Assembly (NCBI GenBank): GCA_910588245.1
Contig: CAJUQP010000005.1
Coordinates: 1 to 19,090, forward strand
Length of the DNA stretch: 19,090 nucleotides
DNA from: an uncultured Muribaculaceae bacterium
GTDB taxonomy: Bacteria; Bacteroidota; Bacteroidia; Bacteroidales; Muribaculaceae
Reading direction: 5' to 3'
Each line of letters opens with the position of its first letter. The first letter of the stretch is position 1. The position numbers were made by a program, and so were the translations under genes. Below are positions 7,528 through 16,290 of this stretch, piece after piece. The notes under the pieces were generated by a model. It searched no databases. It saw nothing but the letters and a program-made list of their open reading frames with translations, and was not told the DNA's origin.

Positions 7528-8169
7528 ATGAAAAAATACATTCTATTGCTGCTTCTTATGGTGGCGATGACAGTCCCCGCATTTTCGCAAAACGCCAACC
7601 GCAGTGGCTTTTTCATAGAGGCGGCTGCCGGAGTCACCACAGGCGACACTCCCGTCATGGGATATGCCGTGAAAAACAACGTACTTTCAGTGAAATGCGC
7701 CGGAGGAATGGCTGTCAATTTCGGATTCGGCTATCGCCTGTCGACAGGACGCCACTGGGCATATGAATTCCGGGTGGAGGGTCAGACCTCCTTATCGAAG
7801 CCGGATCTCGCACTCCTGGGAAAAGTCTTCCCCGCCGGGTTCCGATACACCTCATCCGAGATATTCAGTAACTCCAGTATCTACGCACACATCAATGTGG
7901 GAGGAGCCGCCGGAGCGACTGATGGAAACATCCTTGATGGTTCATACGCTCCGGAATTGACTCCGGACATGGATATGCAGTATGCCAAGATTTTCGGACA
8001 AGGCAGCTTCGGAGTGGCATACCAGCTGGGCGTAGGCCTCAATATCACCACGCATTTATATGCTGAACTGATGTGGGATTCACAAGTGATGCTCAATACT
8101 TATGGAAAAGAGGGCAAAGGCACAATCCACTGGGGAATGGCCGGCGTTAGGGTCGGCTACCGTTTCTGA
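7528..8169 (+). CDS. Small outer-membrane beta-barrel protein
   Basis: A 213-residue protein when started at the ATG at 7528. A TTG six bases upstream would add two residues and is unlikely. The N-terminus MKKYILLLLLMVAMTVPAFS is a clear signal peptide cleaved near the SQN. The mature part alternates aromatic and small residues in amphipathic strands (for example GFFIEAAAGVTTG, NFGFGYRLS, WGMAGVRVGYRF) and ends in Phe, typical of barrels recognised by the BAM machinery. Length suits an 8- to 10-strand barrel. It sits 23 nt after the caspase-like gene and 43 nt before the giant lipoprotein, so it is probably cotranscribed. It may anchor or transport the other exported products. No specific substrate can be inferred. 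Confidence 0.82.
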   Translation: MKKYILLLLLMVAMTVPAFSQNANRSGFFIEAAAGVTTGDTPVMGYAVKNNVLSVKCAGGMAVNFGFGYRLSTGRHWAYEFRVEGQTSLSKPDLALLGKVFPAGFRYTSSEIFSNSSIYAHINVGGAAGATDGNILDGSYAPELTPDMDMQYAKIFGQGSFGVAYQLGVGLNITTHLYAELMWDSQVMLNTYGKEGKGTIHWGMAGVRVGYRF

Positions 8170-8212
8170 CAGAGCAGCTGTCGAATAATCATCAATCTAA
8201 CTCCATCACACA

Positions 8213-11200
8213 ATGAAACAAATACTGCAATATTGCATACTCACACTCCTCGTCTTTCTTGGCGCATGCGCTGACGAAGGACCGTTCGAGCTCGGACAGT
8301 TCGACATCCAGTTAGAAGCTACTGAAGTCACGGCTACAACCGCTGTGATCACAGTAAAAGTTCCCGCATCAAAAAAACAGTTACTAAAAGATGTCACAGA
8401 TCTTGATATACTGACATCTACCGGAGCACATGCTCAAGGGACAGCCGTACTGAAAGATTACTCCTCATCAGCTACTGAAAAAACCTTCCAGTTGTATAAT
8501 CTTGATCCGTCGACATCATACAAGGTATCTGTATCAAGCCGCGCCGATCTCGGACAGGAAACAAACGATATCAGATATCAGCCTTCATATCAGTTCAAGA
8601 CAGCGGGACCAAATGACTATTCCGCTTTCGGCCTGAAAGCATCCTACGAACTTGTCAGAAAAATCGGTGAAAGAGTCTGGATCACGATAAAGTTGCCGGA
8701 AGGACTGAAAACAAAACGCTACGGCAGTGATACGAAACTTCTGATCTCTGAGTCGTCTGAGATGACAGACCCGCAAGAAATCTCGGTTGAGGATAAATCG
8801 GAATCGGAGCTCTCAGCCTCATTCGACATTGCGAATGATGAAAGCAAATATTATCTTAAATTAAAAGGAAGTTTCGACTACACATTAAACATATCTAACA
8901 ACGTAACGGTAAATCTTACAGATTTTTCCGTGGATTTCGACAAGCCTTTTGAAATAACCGATCAGCCAACCGTCGGCGATGTCTCGGCTACGTTGCTGAT
9001 GACCAAGAAGAATTCTGCCAATGATAAGGTGGCAGCATGGATAAAATTCAGTCTTGGAGCCGGCATGAGCTTCATCGGGGAGGAATATACCGTAACATGG
9101 AGTGAGAACACCACATTCGATGAAAATGCTCCATCGTCGAAATTCACCACCACGGGCCAGAACGGTGTCGCAATCTGCGACAACCTCGAGACCGGCAAGT
9201 CATATTATTTCAAGATAGAGGGTAGCTTACGCTTCATAATAACTGATAAACATGAGGAAGAATATATTGGGAATGTTTCGATTAGTACTGCCAATCCGCT
9301 TGAGATTGTCGAAAAAGGGAACAGCCTGCTGACAAGTGAACTGCTTCTCGCGACGCCTGACTTGACAGCCATCAAAGTAATGCTGCCAGACGATATCACA
9401 TTCGGCTATGGAACGCATACACTCTACTACCGCGCTTCCGACGCCCCGGTAGTGACCGAACTTCCTTCCGTTTCAATAAAGGAATCGTTAGCCGGGGAAA
9501 AAGAAGCCGTATTCACCCTGCCGGGCCTTGAAGCCGGGAAATCATATAATCTTTGCATAGACGGGAGTTTCAGGCTCAATAGTCTTGGAGGAGGAGAAGA
9601 GACGATCACTCTCGATTTCCTGCAGCCTGTCGAAATCAGTTACACAGAATCCGTATATCCGTCAAGCGAATTGCTGCTCGCTACGGACAATATGGCTACA
9701 GTCAAAATAATACTTCCCGAAGCAGTGCATTTCGGCCCTGATTCCCACACCCTTTATTGGAAGAACGCCAACAACCTGGTTGAGGATTGGCAGAGCATGA
9801 CAATTGATGATTGGCTGCAGGGCAATCAGGAAATCACAGTGAAGATTCCCGGTCTTTCTCTCGACAATTCATATTCACTCCGCATACAGGGTTCATTCCG
9901 GTTCGATGTGCTTGGAGACGTCAATACAACCACATCACTTGATTTCTCCCGTCCGCTTGAAATCAAAAACACAACCACCCTCTCTCCCACATGTGAGCTG
10001 CTTCTGGCCACCGATCAACTGGCCGGAATCAAGATAACATTGCCTGAAGGTATCACATTCTCGTCCGGATCATACATTGTTTCCTACAGGAACGCCGATA
10101 ATCTTGTGGAAGATTGGCAAGAGATGACTCTCGAAGGGTATCTTAATGGTAAAAATGATGTTATTGTCAGAATCCCTGACCTGAAAGCTAACGCATCTTA
10201 CTCTATCCGGATAAGCGGCTCATTCATGTTCGATATATTGAATGAAGAACAGTCAGCCACACTGACCGCATCCAAATCTCTCCTTATTACTGCCGACAAA
10301 GGTTTGACTCCACCCACTTTCACACTGGTAATGGCAACCAAGGACCAGACTAAAATCACGATTAAACTTGCAGATGGAATCACATTCGGCAACGGAGAAC
10401 ATAAAATATACTGGAGAGATGCCGCCGGCAATGCCGTCCAGCAACTGGAATCAAGTGTAATCGCAGACAGACTTTACGGGAGCGAAGCAACTGTAACACT
10501 GCCCGGTCTTGAATTCAACAAAAACTACTATTTCGGCATCAGCGGTGCTTTCCGGTTTAGCGTTCTTGAATGGGATAATGATGTCACGGCGACATTGAAT
10601 GCCGATCAGCCCCTGCAGATTATAGATTCCGCAAGCAGCCTTACTCCTCCCACTTGCGAACTGGTTCTTGCAACTGAAAGCAATACCACTGTCAGATTCA
10701 AACTGTCTGACGGAGTTACGTTCGGAGCCGGCACGCACACCATTTATTGGAGAGATGGAGACAATGCCGTTCAGCCCCTGGAATCTCTTCAGATTGAAGA
10801 TTCTTGGGAAGGACGTAACGATGTGAAAGTCTCTATTCCCGGTCTTAAGCCCGGCAAGCAGTATTATCTGAGTATGGAAGGCAATTACAGGAAGGAAATA
10901 GAATCCACCTTGGAAACTATATTCGCAAATCTCAGCATAACGCAGCCGCTTGTAATTCAGGAAAGCTCTATCCCGTCGGCTACCGCCATGCTTGAATTCT
11001 ACTATGGTAATGAAGCCGTGGTCAATTTCCAGCTCTCCGACGGACTATCAATCACAAACTCGGGAATAATAATCTTAAGCACGACACCCGATTTCTCCGG
11101 GGAAACAACAGAAGTAAACTATTCCTATGATTATCGCTTACCTTCTATAATAAGAGAAAAATTAGTAAATCTTAATCCTGCGGAGACATACTATTTCAAA

Positions 11201-12313
11201 CTTAAAGGACGCTTTAGAAAGATCGAGAACGGAAACGAAAATTACCTGAATGATGAGACAATAAGTGTAAACGGTTCTATAAAACTGGCAGACAGTGATA
11301 AGTCTGTCACGCCTGGAGCCTGCGAGCTTATTACGTCAGGAGACAACTTCGCGGTTGTGAAGTTTACAGCTCCCGACAAGTTAAGTTTCGGAAGTTTTGG
11401 AAACAGCGGACAGACTGATGCCTACTCTAACGAATCTGAACAATTCGGATGGGAAGACGGAACCACTACACATAATGAGGTCTGGTACAAGGGTCCGGAA
11501 GCAATCGGCAATTTCGCGGGTCTTGAAGTTGGCAAGAAGTATTACTTCATGACCAGAGGAACTGTCACATATGATAATAAATTCATTTTTAAGAACGTGA
11601 TACTTCCGATCTCCGGTTCAGTCACTAAACCCGCTCTTGATACGTATAAAGCCTCCTACGAAACAGCATTCGACTACAAGGATTTCACTGCATTGAAACT
11701 CATCATGCCTTCCGGGATAGATTTCAATAATAATCAAATTGATTTAAAATATGGAGGCTTATCCGATCAAAGTCTTAGAGTAAATAGTCAAACCATGTTG
11801 TTTAATTCACTTCCCTCCTCCACTTATTCTTTCAATGTCGAGGGAGCAGCATATTATCGAAACGATATTTATAACTATTTATCTCTCAATAGTATCCAAA
11901 TGGATATTGCTCAGACATTCACTCCCCAGCCGGGCGATAAATATCTGATAAACATCGATCAATTCAAGATCGGCTCAGAGGAACGAATCTCTTTGGTTTG
12001 CAACGAGATAGTAAAATTCAAGACTAATTATTCGTTCGAAGTCACTATCATGGATTCAGAATCAAACAGAAAGAAACTTAGTGAAACGAATCCAGGCGAA
12101 AACACTTGGACTTTCGCCATTCCGAATGATTATAATATGACTGTGGGAAAGGAATATACCTTGAAGTACACTATCCATATTGAATTTAAGGATCAGTCAA
12201 AATATGGCGATTCATCTTACTCCATCTCAGACACCCGCACATTTGTCTATCAGGGAGAGTCTTCGGCGAACAATAAGACAGCTGCTTCAAGGAAATCAAC
12301 TGTAAGAAGATGA
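8213..12313 (+). CDS. Giant lipoprotein of about ten Fn3-like ~110-residue repeats
   Basis: A 1366-residue protein with a lipoprotein signal. The lipobox LGAC puts the lipidated residue at Cys19, followed by ADEG. The acidic residues just after the Cys resemble Bacteroidota lipoprotein export signals, so surface exposure is plausible. The mature part is a chain of beta-sandwich modules. Equivalent positions of the conserved strand (ELLLAT or variants) fall near residues 260, 376, 486, 595, 704, 816, 926, 1038 and 1150, a spacing of 109-116, with further diverged modules near 30 and 143. Each module shows a pattern such as IKITLPEGITF, then HTIYWR, then PGLEPGKSYYLxIxGSFRF, as in fibronectin type III folds. 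The middle modules are the most alike. The C-terminus is basic (SRKSTVRR). The stop overlaps the next start (ATGA). Likely an extended envelope stalk, adhesin or protease substrate; not matched to a named family. Confidence 0.85.
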   Translation: MKQILQYCILTLLVFLGACADEGPFELGQFDIQLEATEVTATTAVITVKVPASKKQLLKDVTDLDILTSTGAHAQGTAVLKDYSSSATEKTFQLYNLDPSTSYKVSVSSRADLGQETNDIRYQPSYQFKTAGPNDYSAFGLKASYELVRKIGERVWITIKLPEGLKTKRYGSDTKLLISESSEMTDPQEISVEDKSESELSASFDIANDESKYYLKLKGSFDYTLNISNNVTVNLTDFSVDFDKPFEITDQPTVGDVSATLLMTKKNSANDKVAAWIKFSLGAGMSFIGEEYTVTWSENTTFDENAPSSKFTTTGQNGVAICDNLETGKSYYFKIEGSLRFIITDKHEEEYIGNVSISTANPLEIVEKGNSLLTSELLLATPDLTAIKVMLPDDITFGYGTHTLYYRASDAPVVTELPSVSIKESLAGEKEAVFTLPGLEAGKSYNLCIDGSFRLNSLGGGEETITLDFLQPVEISYTESVYPSSELLLATDNMATVKIILPEAVHFGPDSHTLYWKNANNLVEDWQSMTIDDWLQGNQEITVKIPGLSLDNSYSLRIQGSFRFDVLGDVNTTTSLDFSRPLEIKNTTTLSPTCELLLATDQLAGIKITLPEGITFSSGSYIVSYRNADNLVEDWQEMTLEGYLNGKNDVIVRIPDLKANASYSIRISGSFMFDILNEEQSATLTASKSLLITADKGLTPPTFTLVMATKDQTKITIKLADGITFGNGEHKIYWRDAAGNAVQQLESSVIADRLYGSEATVTLPGLEFNKNYYFGISGAFRFSVLEWDNDVTATLNADQPLQIIDSASSLTPPTCELVLATESNTTVRFKLSDGVTFGAGTHTIYWRDGDNAVQPLESLQIEDSWEGRNDVKVSIPGLKPGKQYYLSMEGNYRKEIESTLETIFANLSITQPLVIQESSIPSATAMLEFYYGNEAVVNFQLSDGLSITNSGIIILSTTPDFSGETTEVNYSYDYRLPSIIREKLVNLNPAETYYFKLKGRFRKIENGNENYLNDETISVNGSIKLADSDKSVTPGACELITSGDNFAVVKFTAPDKLSFGSFGNSGQTDAYSNESEQFGWEDGTTTHNEVWYKGPEAIGNFAGLEVGKKYYFMTRGTVTYDNKFIFKNVILPISGSVTKPALDTYKASYETAFDYKDFTALKLIMPSGIDFNNNQIDLKYGGLSDQSLRVNSQTMLFNSLPSSTYSFNVEGAAYYRNDIYNYLSLNSIQMDIAQTFTPQPGDKYLINIDQFKIGSEERISLVCNEIVKFKTNYSFEVTIMDSESNRKKLSETNPGENTWTFAIPNDYNMTVGKEYTLKYTIHIEFKDQSKYGDSSYSISDTRTFVYQGESSANNKTAASRKSTVRR
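9338..10987 (+). repeat. Five best-conserved tandem modules within the giant lipoprotein
   Basis: Coding repeats of roughly 327-336 bp start near 9338, 9668, 9995, 10322 and 10658, with the next, more diverged module at about 10988. They share HTLYWKNANNLVEDW- and HTIYWRDGDNAVQPL-like segments. Adjacent copies are similar in protein but clearly diverged in DNA, so this looks like an old duplication under selection rather than a recent expansion. Confidence 0.8.
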
Positions 12314-13176
12314 AAAGAGCTTTATTGACAATGTGTATGCTTGCCGGAGCCATACTTACCTCTTTTGCCAACGTGAAGGTGAAGGAGGTAAGCGGGTCGT
12401 ACACATACTACATACCCTACAACGTGGCACGCGACAAGGCTGAGCAGATCGCCTTGGAGCGTGCCATGCTCCAGGCTCTTGAACAGGAGTTCGGCACTAT
12501 CCTCTCGCAGGCCACCCGCATGGACATGCGGTCGTCGAAAGAGGGGGAGAACGTTGACTTCTGGAGTTCGGCGCAAAGTCTCGTGAAAGGGGAATGGATC
12601 GAGACAATCGGCACACCGAAATTCGAGCCTTTCATCGAAGACGGAGGATTCGCCATCAGATGCGAGGTGCGTGGAAAAGCTCGCGAGATAAACCGCGCCC
12701 GCGCCGATCTCGATGTGAAAGTGCTCCGCAACGGCACAGCGGATACCGACGAGACATCCACCTTCCTTTCCGGAGAGAAATGCTATCTTGCATTCACCAC
12801 TCCGGTAAAAGGTTTCTTAGCCGTCTATCTTGAAGACGAGCAGAAAAACATGAATGTCATGCTTCCATACTACAGCCAGTCTATCACCTGCACACCTGTA
12901 GCTCCAGGCATCCGCCATGTGTTCTTCACCAGCAGTGATGGAGACAAGGAGCAGTATGTGATGCAGACCGACAAGGAGGTGGAACGCAACATCATCTATG
13001 TGGTGTTTTCCCAGAATAAGTTTGTAAAACCTATCGACAAGTCAACCGGCAAGGAACTATCGCTGAAGACCCTCTCCTCCGACGACTTCCACCGCTGGGT
13101 GAACAAGGCCAGGGCCCTCGATGACACGTTCCAGCTCGTGACCCTCCCCGTCACCATCACCTCAAAGATTGAATAA
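12310..13176 (+). CDS. Exported DUF4384-like protein
   Basis: A 288-residue protein whose signal peptide ends near Ala20 (MKRALLTMCMLAGAILTSFA). Residues 25-70 carry YTYYIPYNVARDKAEQIALE followed by RAMLQALEQEFGTILSQ, an N-terminal pattern seen in Bacteroidota proteins of this type, where an ancient A-rich helix packs on a strand. From about 151 to 235 the sequence STFLSGEKCYLAFTTPVKGF LAVYLEDE resembles DUF4384, a beta-rich domain often found fused to or beside caspase-like peptidases. That association fits this operon. The start codon overlaps the preceding stop by 4 nt (ATGA), implying translational coupling with the giant lipoprotein. It is the last gene before a hairpin terminator. The biochemical role is unknown. 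Confidence 0.78.
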   Translation: MKRALLTMCMLAGAILTSFANVKVKEVSGSYTYYIPYNVARDKAEQIALERAMLQALEQEFGTILSQATRMDMRSSKEGENVDFWSSAQSLVKGEWIETIGTPKFEPFIEDGGFAIRCEVRGKAREINRARADLDVKVLRNGTADTDETSTFLSGEKCYLAFTTPVKGFLAVYLEDEQKNMNVMLPYYSQSITCTPVAPGIRHVFFTSSDGDKEQYVMQTDKEVERNIIYVVFSQNKFVKPIDKSTGKELSLKTLSSDDFHRWVNKARALDDTFQLVTLPVTITSKIE

Positions 13177-13201
13177 GCACAACACCTATTCAAATTCATA
13201 A

Positions 13202-13300
13202 GAGTGGCGGCTCTGAAGGGAGTGATCCAGGAGTAATGCACGACTTGCCATTTGCATGCTCAGCTTTTACAGCATCCCTTCAGAGCGCCCTCCTCTTTTT
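13202..13300 (+). terminator. Terminator at the end of the caspase operon
   Basis: A 12-bp perfect stem GCTCTGAAGGGA (13210-13221) with TCCCTTCAGAGC (13275-13286) extends outward with small bulges to about 13202/13292 and is followed by CTCTTTTT. The loop is long (53 nt) and holds a weaker inner ATGCA/TGCAT pairing. Confidence 0.72.
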
Positions 13301-13345
13301 CATCTTCTTTCACTCATCCACCCACTAAACTATAGTAAGCGCAGT

Positions 13346-13434
13346 AAGTATTTGTGCATTTTCAAATTTCCATCAAACGGATATTTCCAATGTTGTTCAA
13401 TAACTTAACGCGATTCCAAAATGCACAAATACTT
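13346..13434. repeat. Perfect 17-bp inverted repeat upstream of the second exported operon
   Basis: AAGTATTTGTGCATTTT (13346-13362) is repeated exactly in inverse orientation as AAAATGCACAAATACTT (13418-13434), separated by 55 nt. The right arm ends 28 nt before the start codon at 13463. There is no T-tract terminator beyond it, and no clear consensus promoter is seen in the present orientation. It could be a protein-binding or recombination site, a small inverted-repeat element, or an mRNA stem. Confidence 0.8.
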
Positions 13435-13462
13435 TATGTTTTACCTATAAACAAAAACCGAT

Positions 13463-14008
13463 ATGAAAATAGACCTTCCTCACCCATTTCGCTACTTTAT
13501 GCAATCTCTTAAGCTATCTTTAAGAAAAAACGTTTCGCTGGTTATGTTTTTATGTGCCTTATACGCGGGCAACTTCTCGACGCAGGCACAAAACAATGTT
13601 GCCTCCATGATCATCACTAAAAATAATGACACAAGTGTTGTCTACCTCATGGAGAACCTACCGTCAATCATTTTCGACAATCAATATTTCAAGATAAAAT
13701 ATAATGATCTATCCGACAATTACCGGTTTGATGAAGTTGCGGCAATAAGCTATTCATCTGATACCGAACAATCCGGCATGTCCGGAATAATCGCAGACGG
13801 ACAGTCTATAACAGTAACGCAATCAGGAACATTTTTGTCGATTTCATCATCACTCAACCATATGGCCCTCATCTGTAAGCCATCTGGAGAAATCATAATG
13901 AAGAAATCTGTCAGACCGGGCATAACCGAAAAGATCGATCTAGGGCAACTTCAGAAAGGCCTCTATATTCTGAACATTGGCAAACATACTTATAAATTCA
14001 TGATATGA
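13463..14008 (+). CDS. Exported protein with Por-secretion-like C-terminal tail
   Basis: A 181-residue protein. A hydrophobic signal segment (about 22-42, SLVMFLCALYAGNFSTQAQ) precedes the mature part. The annotated start gives a long basic N-region, and Met13 (13499) is an equally possible start that makes a more usual signal peptide. The middle has MENLPSIIFDN, like the Asp-Ser-Ile-x-Phe segments of many Bacteroidales exported proteins. The last ~65 residues, with SSLNHMALICKPSGEIIMKK and QKGLYILNIGKHTYKFMI, look like a type IX secretion sorting tail (pattern G-x-Y-I-L then a Lys-Phe ending). Whether this genome has the T9SS cannot be judged here. The stop overlaps the next gene (ATGA), so the two are probably coupled. 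No enzymatic motif is visible. Confidence 0.72.
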   Translation: MKIDLPHPFRYFMQSLKLSLRKNVSLVMFLCALYAGNFSTQAQNNVASMIITKNNDTSVVYLMENLPSIIFDNQYFKIKYNDLSDNYRFDEVAAISYSSDTEQSGMSGIIADGQSITVTQSGTFLSISSSLNHMALICKPSGEIIMKKSVRPGITEKIDLGQLQKGLYILNIGKHTYKFMI

Positions 14009-16170
14009 TGAAGCAACTCAATCCAATTGTCGCAATATTGCTGGTGCTTACAGGCCTTATTCCGATAAACGCACAAAACTGGCATCTTGTGAATTCTGAA
14101 AACGGAGAAAAACTCAACACATCTCTCATCGATTCCATCACTCACGAAGAATCAGCAGGCGTGTATCTGCACAAGATATGGAGAGATGGGACTGTCATAT
14201 CCGAAAATGCAGTCACGACCGAAATGAAATTTAAAATACAGGAAGAACCTACGGTATATTACGAACTGAATTACGAAGATGACGGGATTGATGCGGTAAT
14301 AACAGATAGCGGTCTTTTCGCACTTCTGACGCAGGTTCCGGATAGGGATGAATACATCCTTGTCGACGGCATAATTGATGAACAAGCTACAAAAGAGTAT
14401 CTGCTCATCGATGAAAACGGATTCCTTAAAGCTATCTCACTTGACAATGGAGAAATAATACATATCTTCTACACCCCTCAGTCATTGTTATTGATAAGTA
14501 ATAATGGCACAACAATAAACGAAATCCCCTATTCCATATTATCTGTCGGCGACACAATAACGCCTCTCGCGGACCCGGCAGGCACAAGGGCAACATACAC
14601 TCGGAGCAGGATCTTCCGTGCGCTAAAACTGAGAAACAGCATCAAAGACTGGTTTAAACAACCTGTAAAGAAAGCCTCACAGGAACTTTTGCGTCATATT
14701 TCGGAAGGCGTTGGCAACAGATATGGGGGACTGGCAAGTGATTTAATCGATCTGGCGTTTGATTGGAACGATATCATTTCCTGGCTTGAAATGCTTGACA
14801 GACTTGAAGAGATATCCTATTTCGGCAATACAAAAATAACCGCATCAAATGCTGTCAAAGTGAAAGTATGCACATTCAGACTCCCATGCAAGGTTGAAAA
14901 TTTATCGTTTAATTATGATTTCGTCAAAGTTCTCGGTGCATACGAGACTTTGTCTTCCTACAGATACTTTCTGACAATGGACACCCGTCTTGACAGATTT
15001 CTCGCCGATGAATACCATTCGGAAGAAAAAGAGATCTACGGTGACGGTATCGAGGAGTTTGAATTCACATTCCAGGAACTTGAGGAATCATACACCTATG
15101 AGCCACATCTGAAATTAGACTTGGAAGTCAATGTGTCGGTCGACAAAGACACATATGAACAGCTGGCCCAGCTTTGTCCGAACGCTCCGGGATGGACACC
15201 CGAATCATACACCCTGCGTAGAAGCTGTACAATCTACGGAAATCAAAACAGCCTATTTACAGGGAGCGTGAACAGTTCCGTCATTGACGTGCAGAACATT
15301 AAGAATAGAAGCGCGGATATCATCTGCGACTTTTCTGATGTGCCTGCAGGAGCGGAATGTAATGTCAACCTCACAATTGATGGGAGCGACATATCGTTTG
15401 TGTTCAAAGCAACATCCGACAACAATAATCAAAAGGTATGTGCCGACAACCTTATTCCGAATACTTCCTACACAGCATACACATCCATATCGTATAAAGA
15501 CAGACATTATCCTGGCTCCAATACGATTGATTTTAGGACAACTGGCCCCACAGGCACTGTCAAAGAAATCGGAATGATAACCGACCACACAGCTGTGGTC
15601 ACATGTCTTTTCTCCAACCTCGAGTTGAATTCCGAATGTGGAATCTATGTAAGAAACGAGGATGGCGCCACACTGTCTTTCCCGGCATCGGCAACAGATG
15701 GAGAACAATATATTCAGGTCTCAGGGCTCGAACCTGGCACTATATATCGCTGCTGGGTCTTTATAAACACACCCACCTCCAGTTTTGAAGATGAAAATTA
15801 CATGGAATTCACAACTCTCCCGTCTGATATTTCAGGGACATGGAATTGCAGACAGGAGAACTGGAATAACATTACTCATCAGACAAGTTTCGAGACCTAT
15901 TCAATTACCTTAAATCCTGATGGAAGCGTTGCGTGCAGCAAATATCCTGACATAGTGAGCGGAAGCTGGTCATATAGCATCGACGGGAAATTGACAATCG
16001 CCATAATGGATATGGCTACTCAATCATTTAATTCAGGTTTTAACTGGACTTTTACTGCCGACGACCCTAAAAATCCCACATCATTCACCGGATATTGCAA
16101 TGGATGGAATTACAATAACGTAATCGGCTATGTTCAAGGCGACGGACATGCCTGTGAACTTTCACGATAA
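14005..16170 (+). CDS. Exported multidomain protein with Fn3-like and C-terminal lipocalin-like domains
   Basis: A 721-residue protein. The signal peptide MMKQLNPIVAILLVLTGLIP continues to a cleavage near INAQ (residue 24). The start could also be the second ATG at 14008. Residues 25-50 contain NTSLIDSITHEE, a segment type shared with the upstream protein. Around 195-270 is an amphipathic, Lys-rich then acidic helical stretch (IKDWFKQPVKKASQELLRHI). Two Fn3-like domains lie at about 430-512 and 513-605 (NLIPNTSYTAYTS, GLEPGTIYRCWVF), echoing the modules of the giant lipoprotein. From about 610 to the end, ISGTWNCRQENW and GSWSYSIDGKLTIAI resemble the lipocalin-like barrels of Bacteroidetes exported proteins. 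There is no lipobox, so it is probably periplasmic or secreted. Followed by a strong terminator. No specific function is recognised. Confidence 0.75.
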   Translation: MMKQLNPIVAILLVLTGLIPINAQNWHLVNSENGEKLNTSLIDSITHEESAGVYLHKIWRDGTVISENAVTTEMKFKIQEEPTVYYELNYEDDGIDAVITDSGLFALLTQVPDRDEYILVDGIIDEQATKEYLLIDENGFLKAISLDNGEIIHIFYTPQSLLLISNNGTTINEIPYSILSVGDTITPLADPAGTRATYTRSRIFRALKLRNSIKDWFKQPVKKASQELLRHISEGVGNRYGGLASDLIDLAFDWNDIISWLEMLDRLEEISYFGNTKITASNAVKVKVCTFRLPCKVENLSFNYDFVKVLGAYETLSSYRYFLTMDTRLDRFLADEYHSEEKEIYGDGIEEFEFTFQELEESYTYEPHLKLDLEVNVSVDKDTYEQLAQLCPNAPGWTPESYTLRRSCTIYGNQNSLFTGSVNSSVIDVQNIKNRSADIICDFSDVPAGAECNVNLTIDGSDISFVFKATSDNNNQKVCADNLIPNTSYTAYTSISYKDRHYPGSNTIDFRTTGPTGTVKEIGMITDHTAVVTCLFSNLELNSECGIYVRNEDGATLSFPASATDGEQYIQVSGLEPGTIYRCWVFINTPTSSFEDENYMEFTTLPSDISGTWNCRQENWNNITHQTSFETYSITLNPDGSVACSKYPDIVSGSWSYSIDGKLTIAIMDMATQSFNSGFNWTFTADDPKNPTSFTGYCNGWNYNNVIGYVQGDGHACELSR

Positions 16171-16197
16171 ATCAAAAAGCTCTTATAACATGCATAT

Positions 16198-16235
16198 AGT
16201 CCCGATGAATACGAAAACCATCGGGACTTTTTTTC
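16198..16235 (+). terminator. Intrinsic terminator after the second exported operon
   Basis: A perfect 10-bp stem AGTCCCGATG (16198-16207) with CATCGGGACT (16219-16228), an 11-nt loop and a following run of T residues. It starts 28 nt after the stop codon. Confidence 0.95.
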
Positions 16236-16290
16236 AAATTTCAAGCCATAAAAGCATACGCTTCAGTATCTATAGAAAAAAATTGCAACT

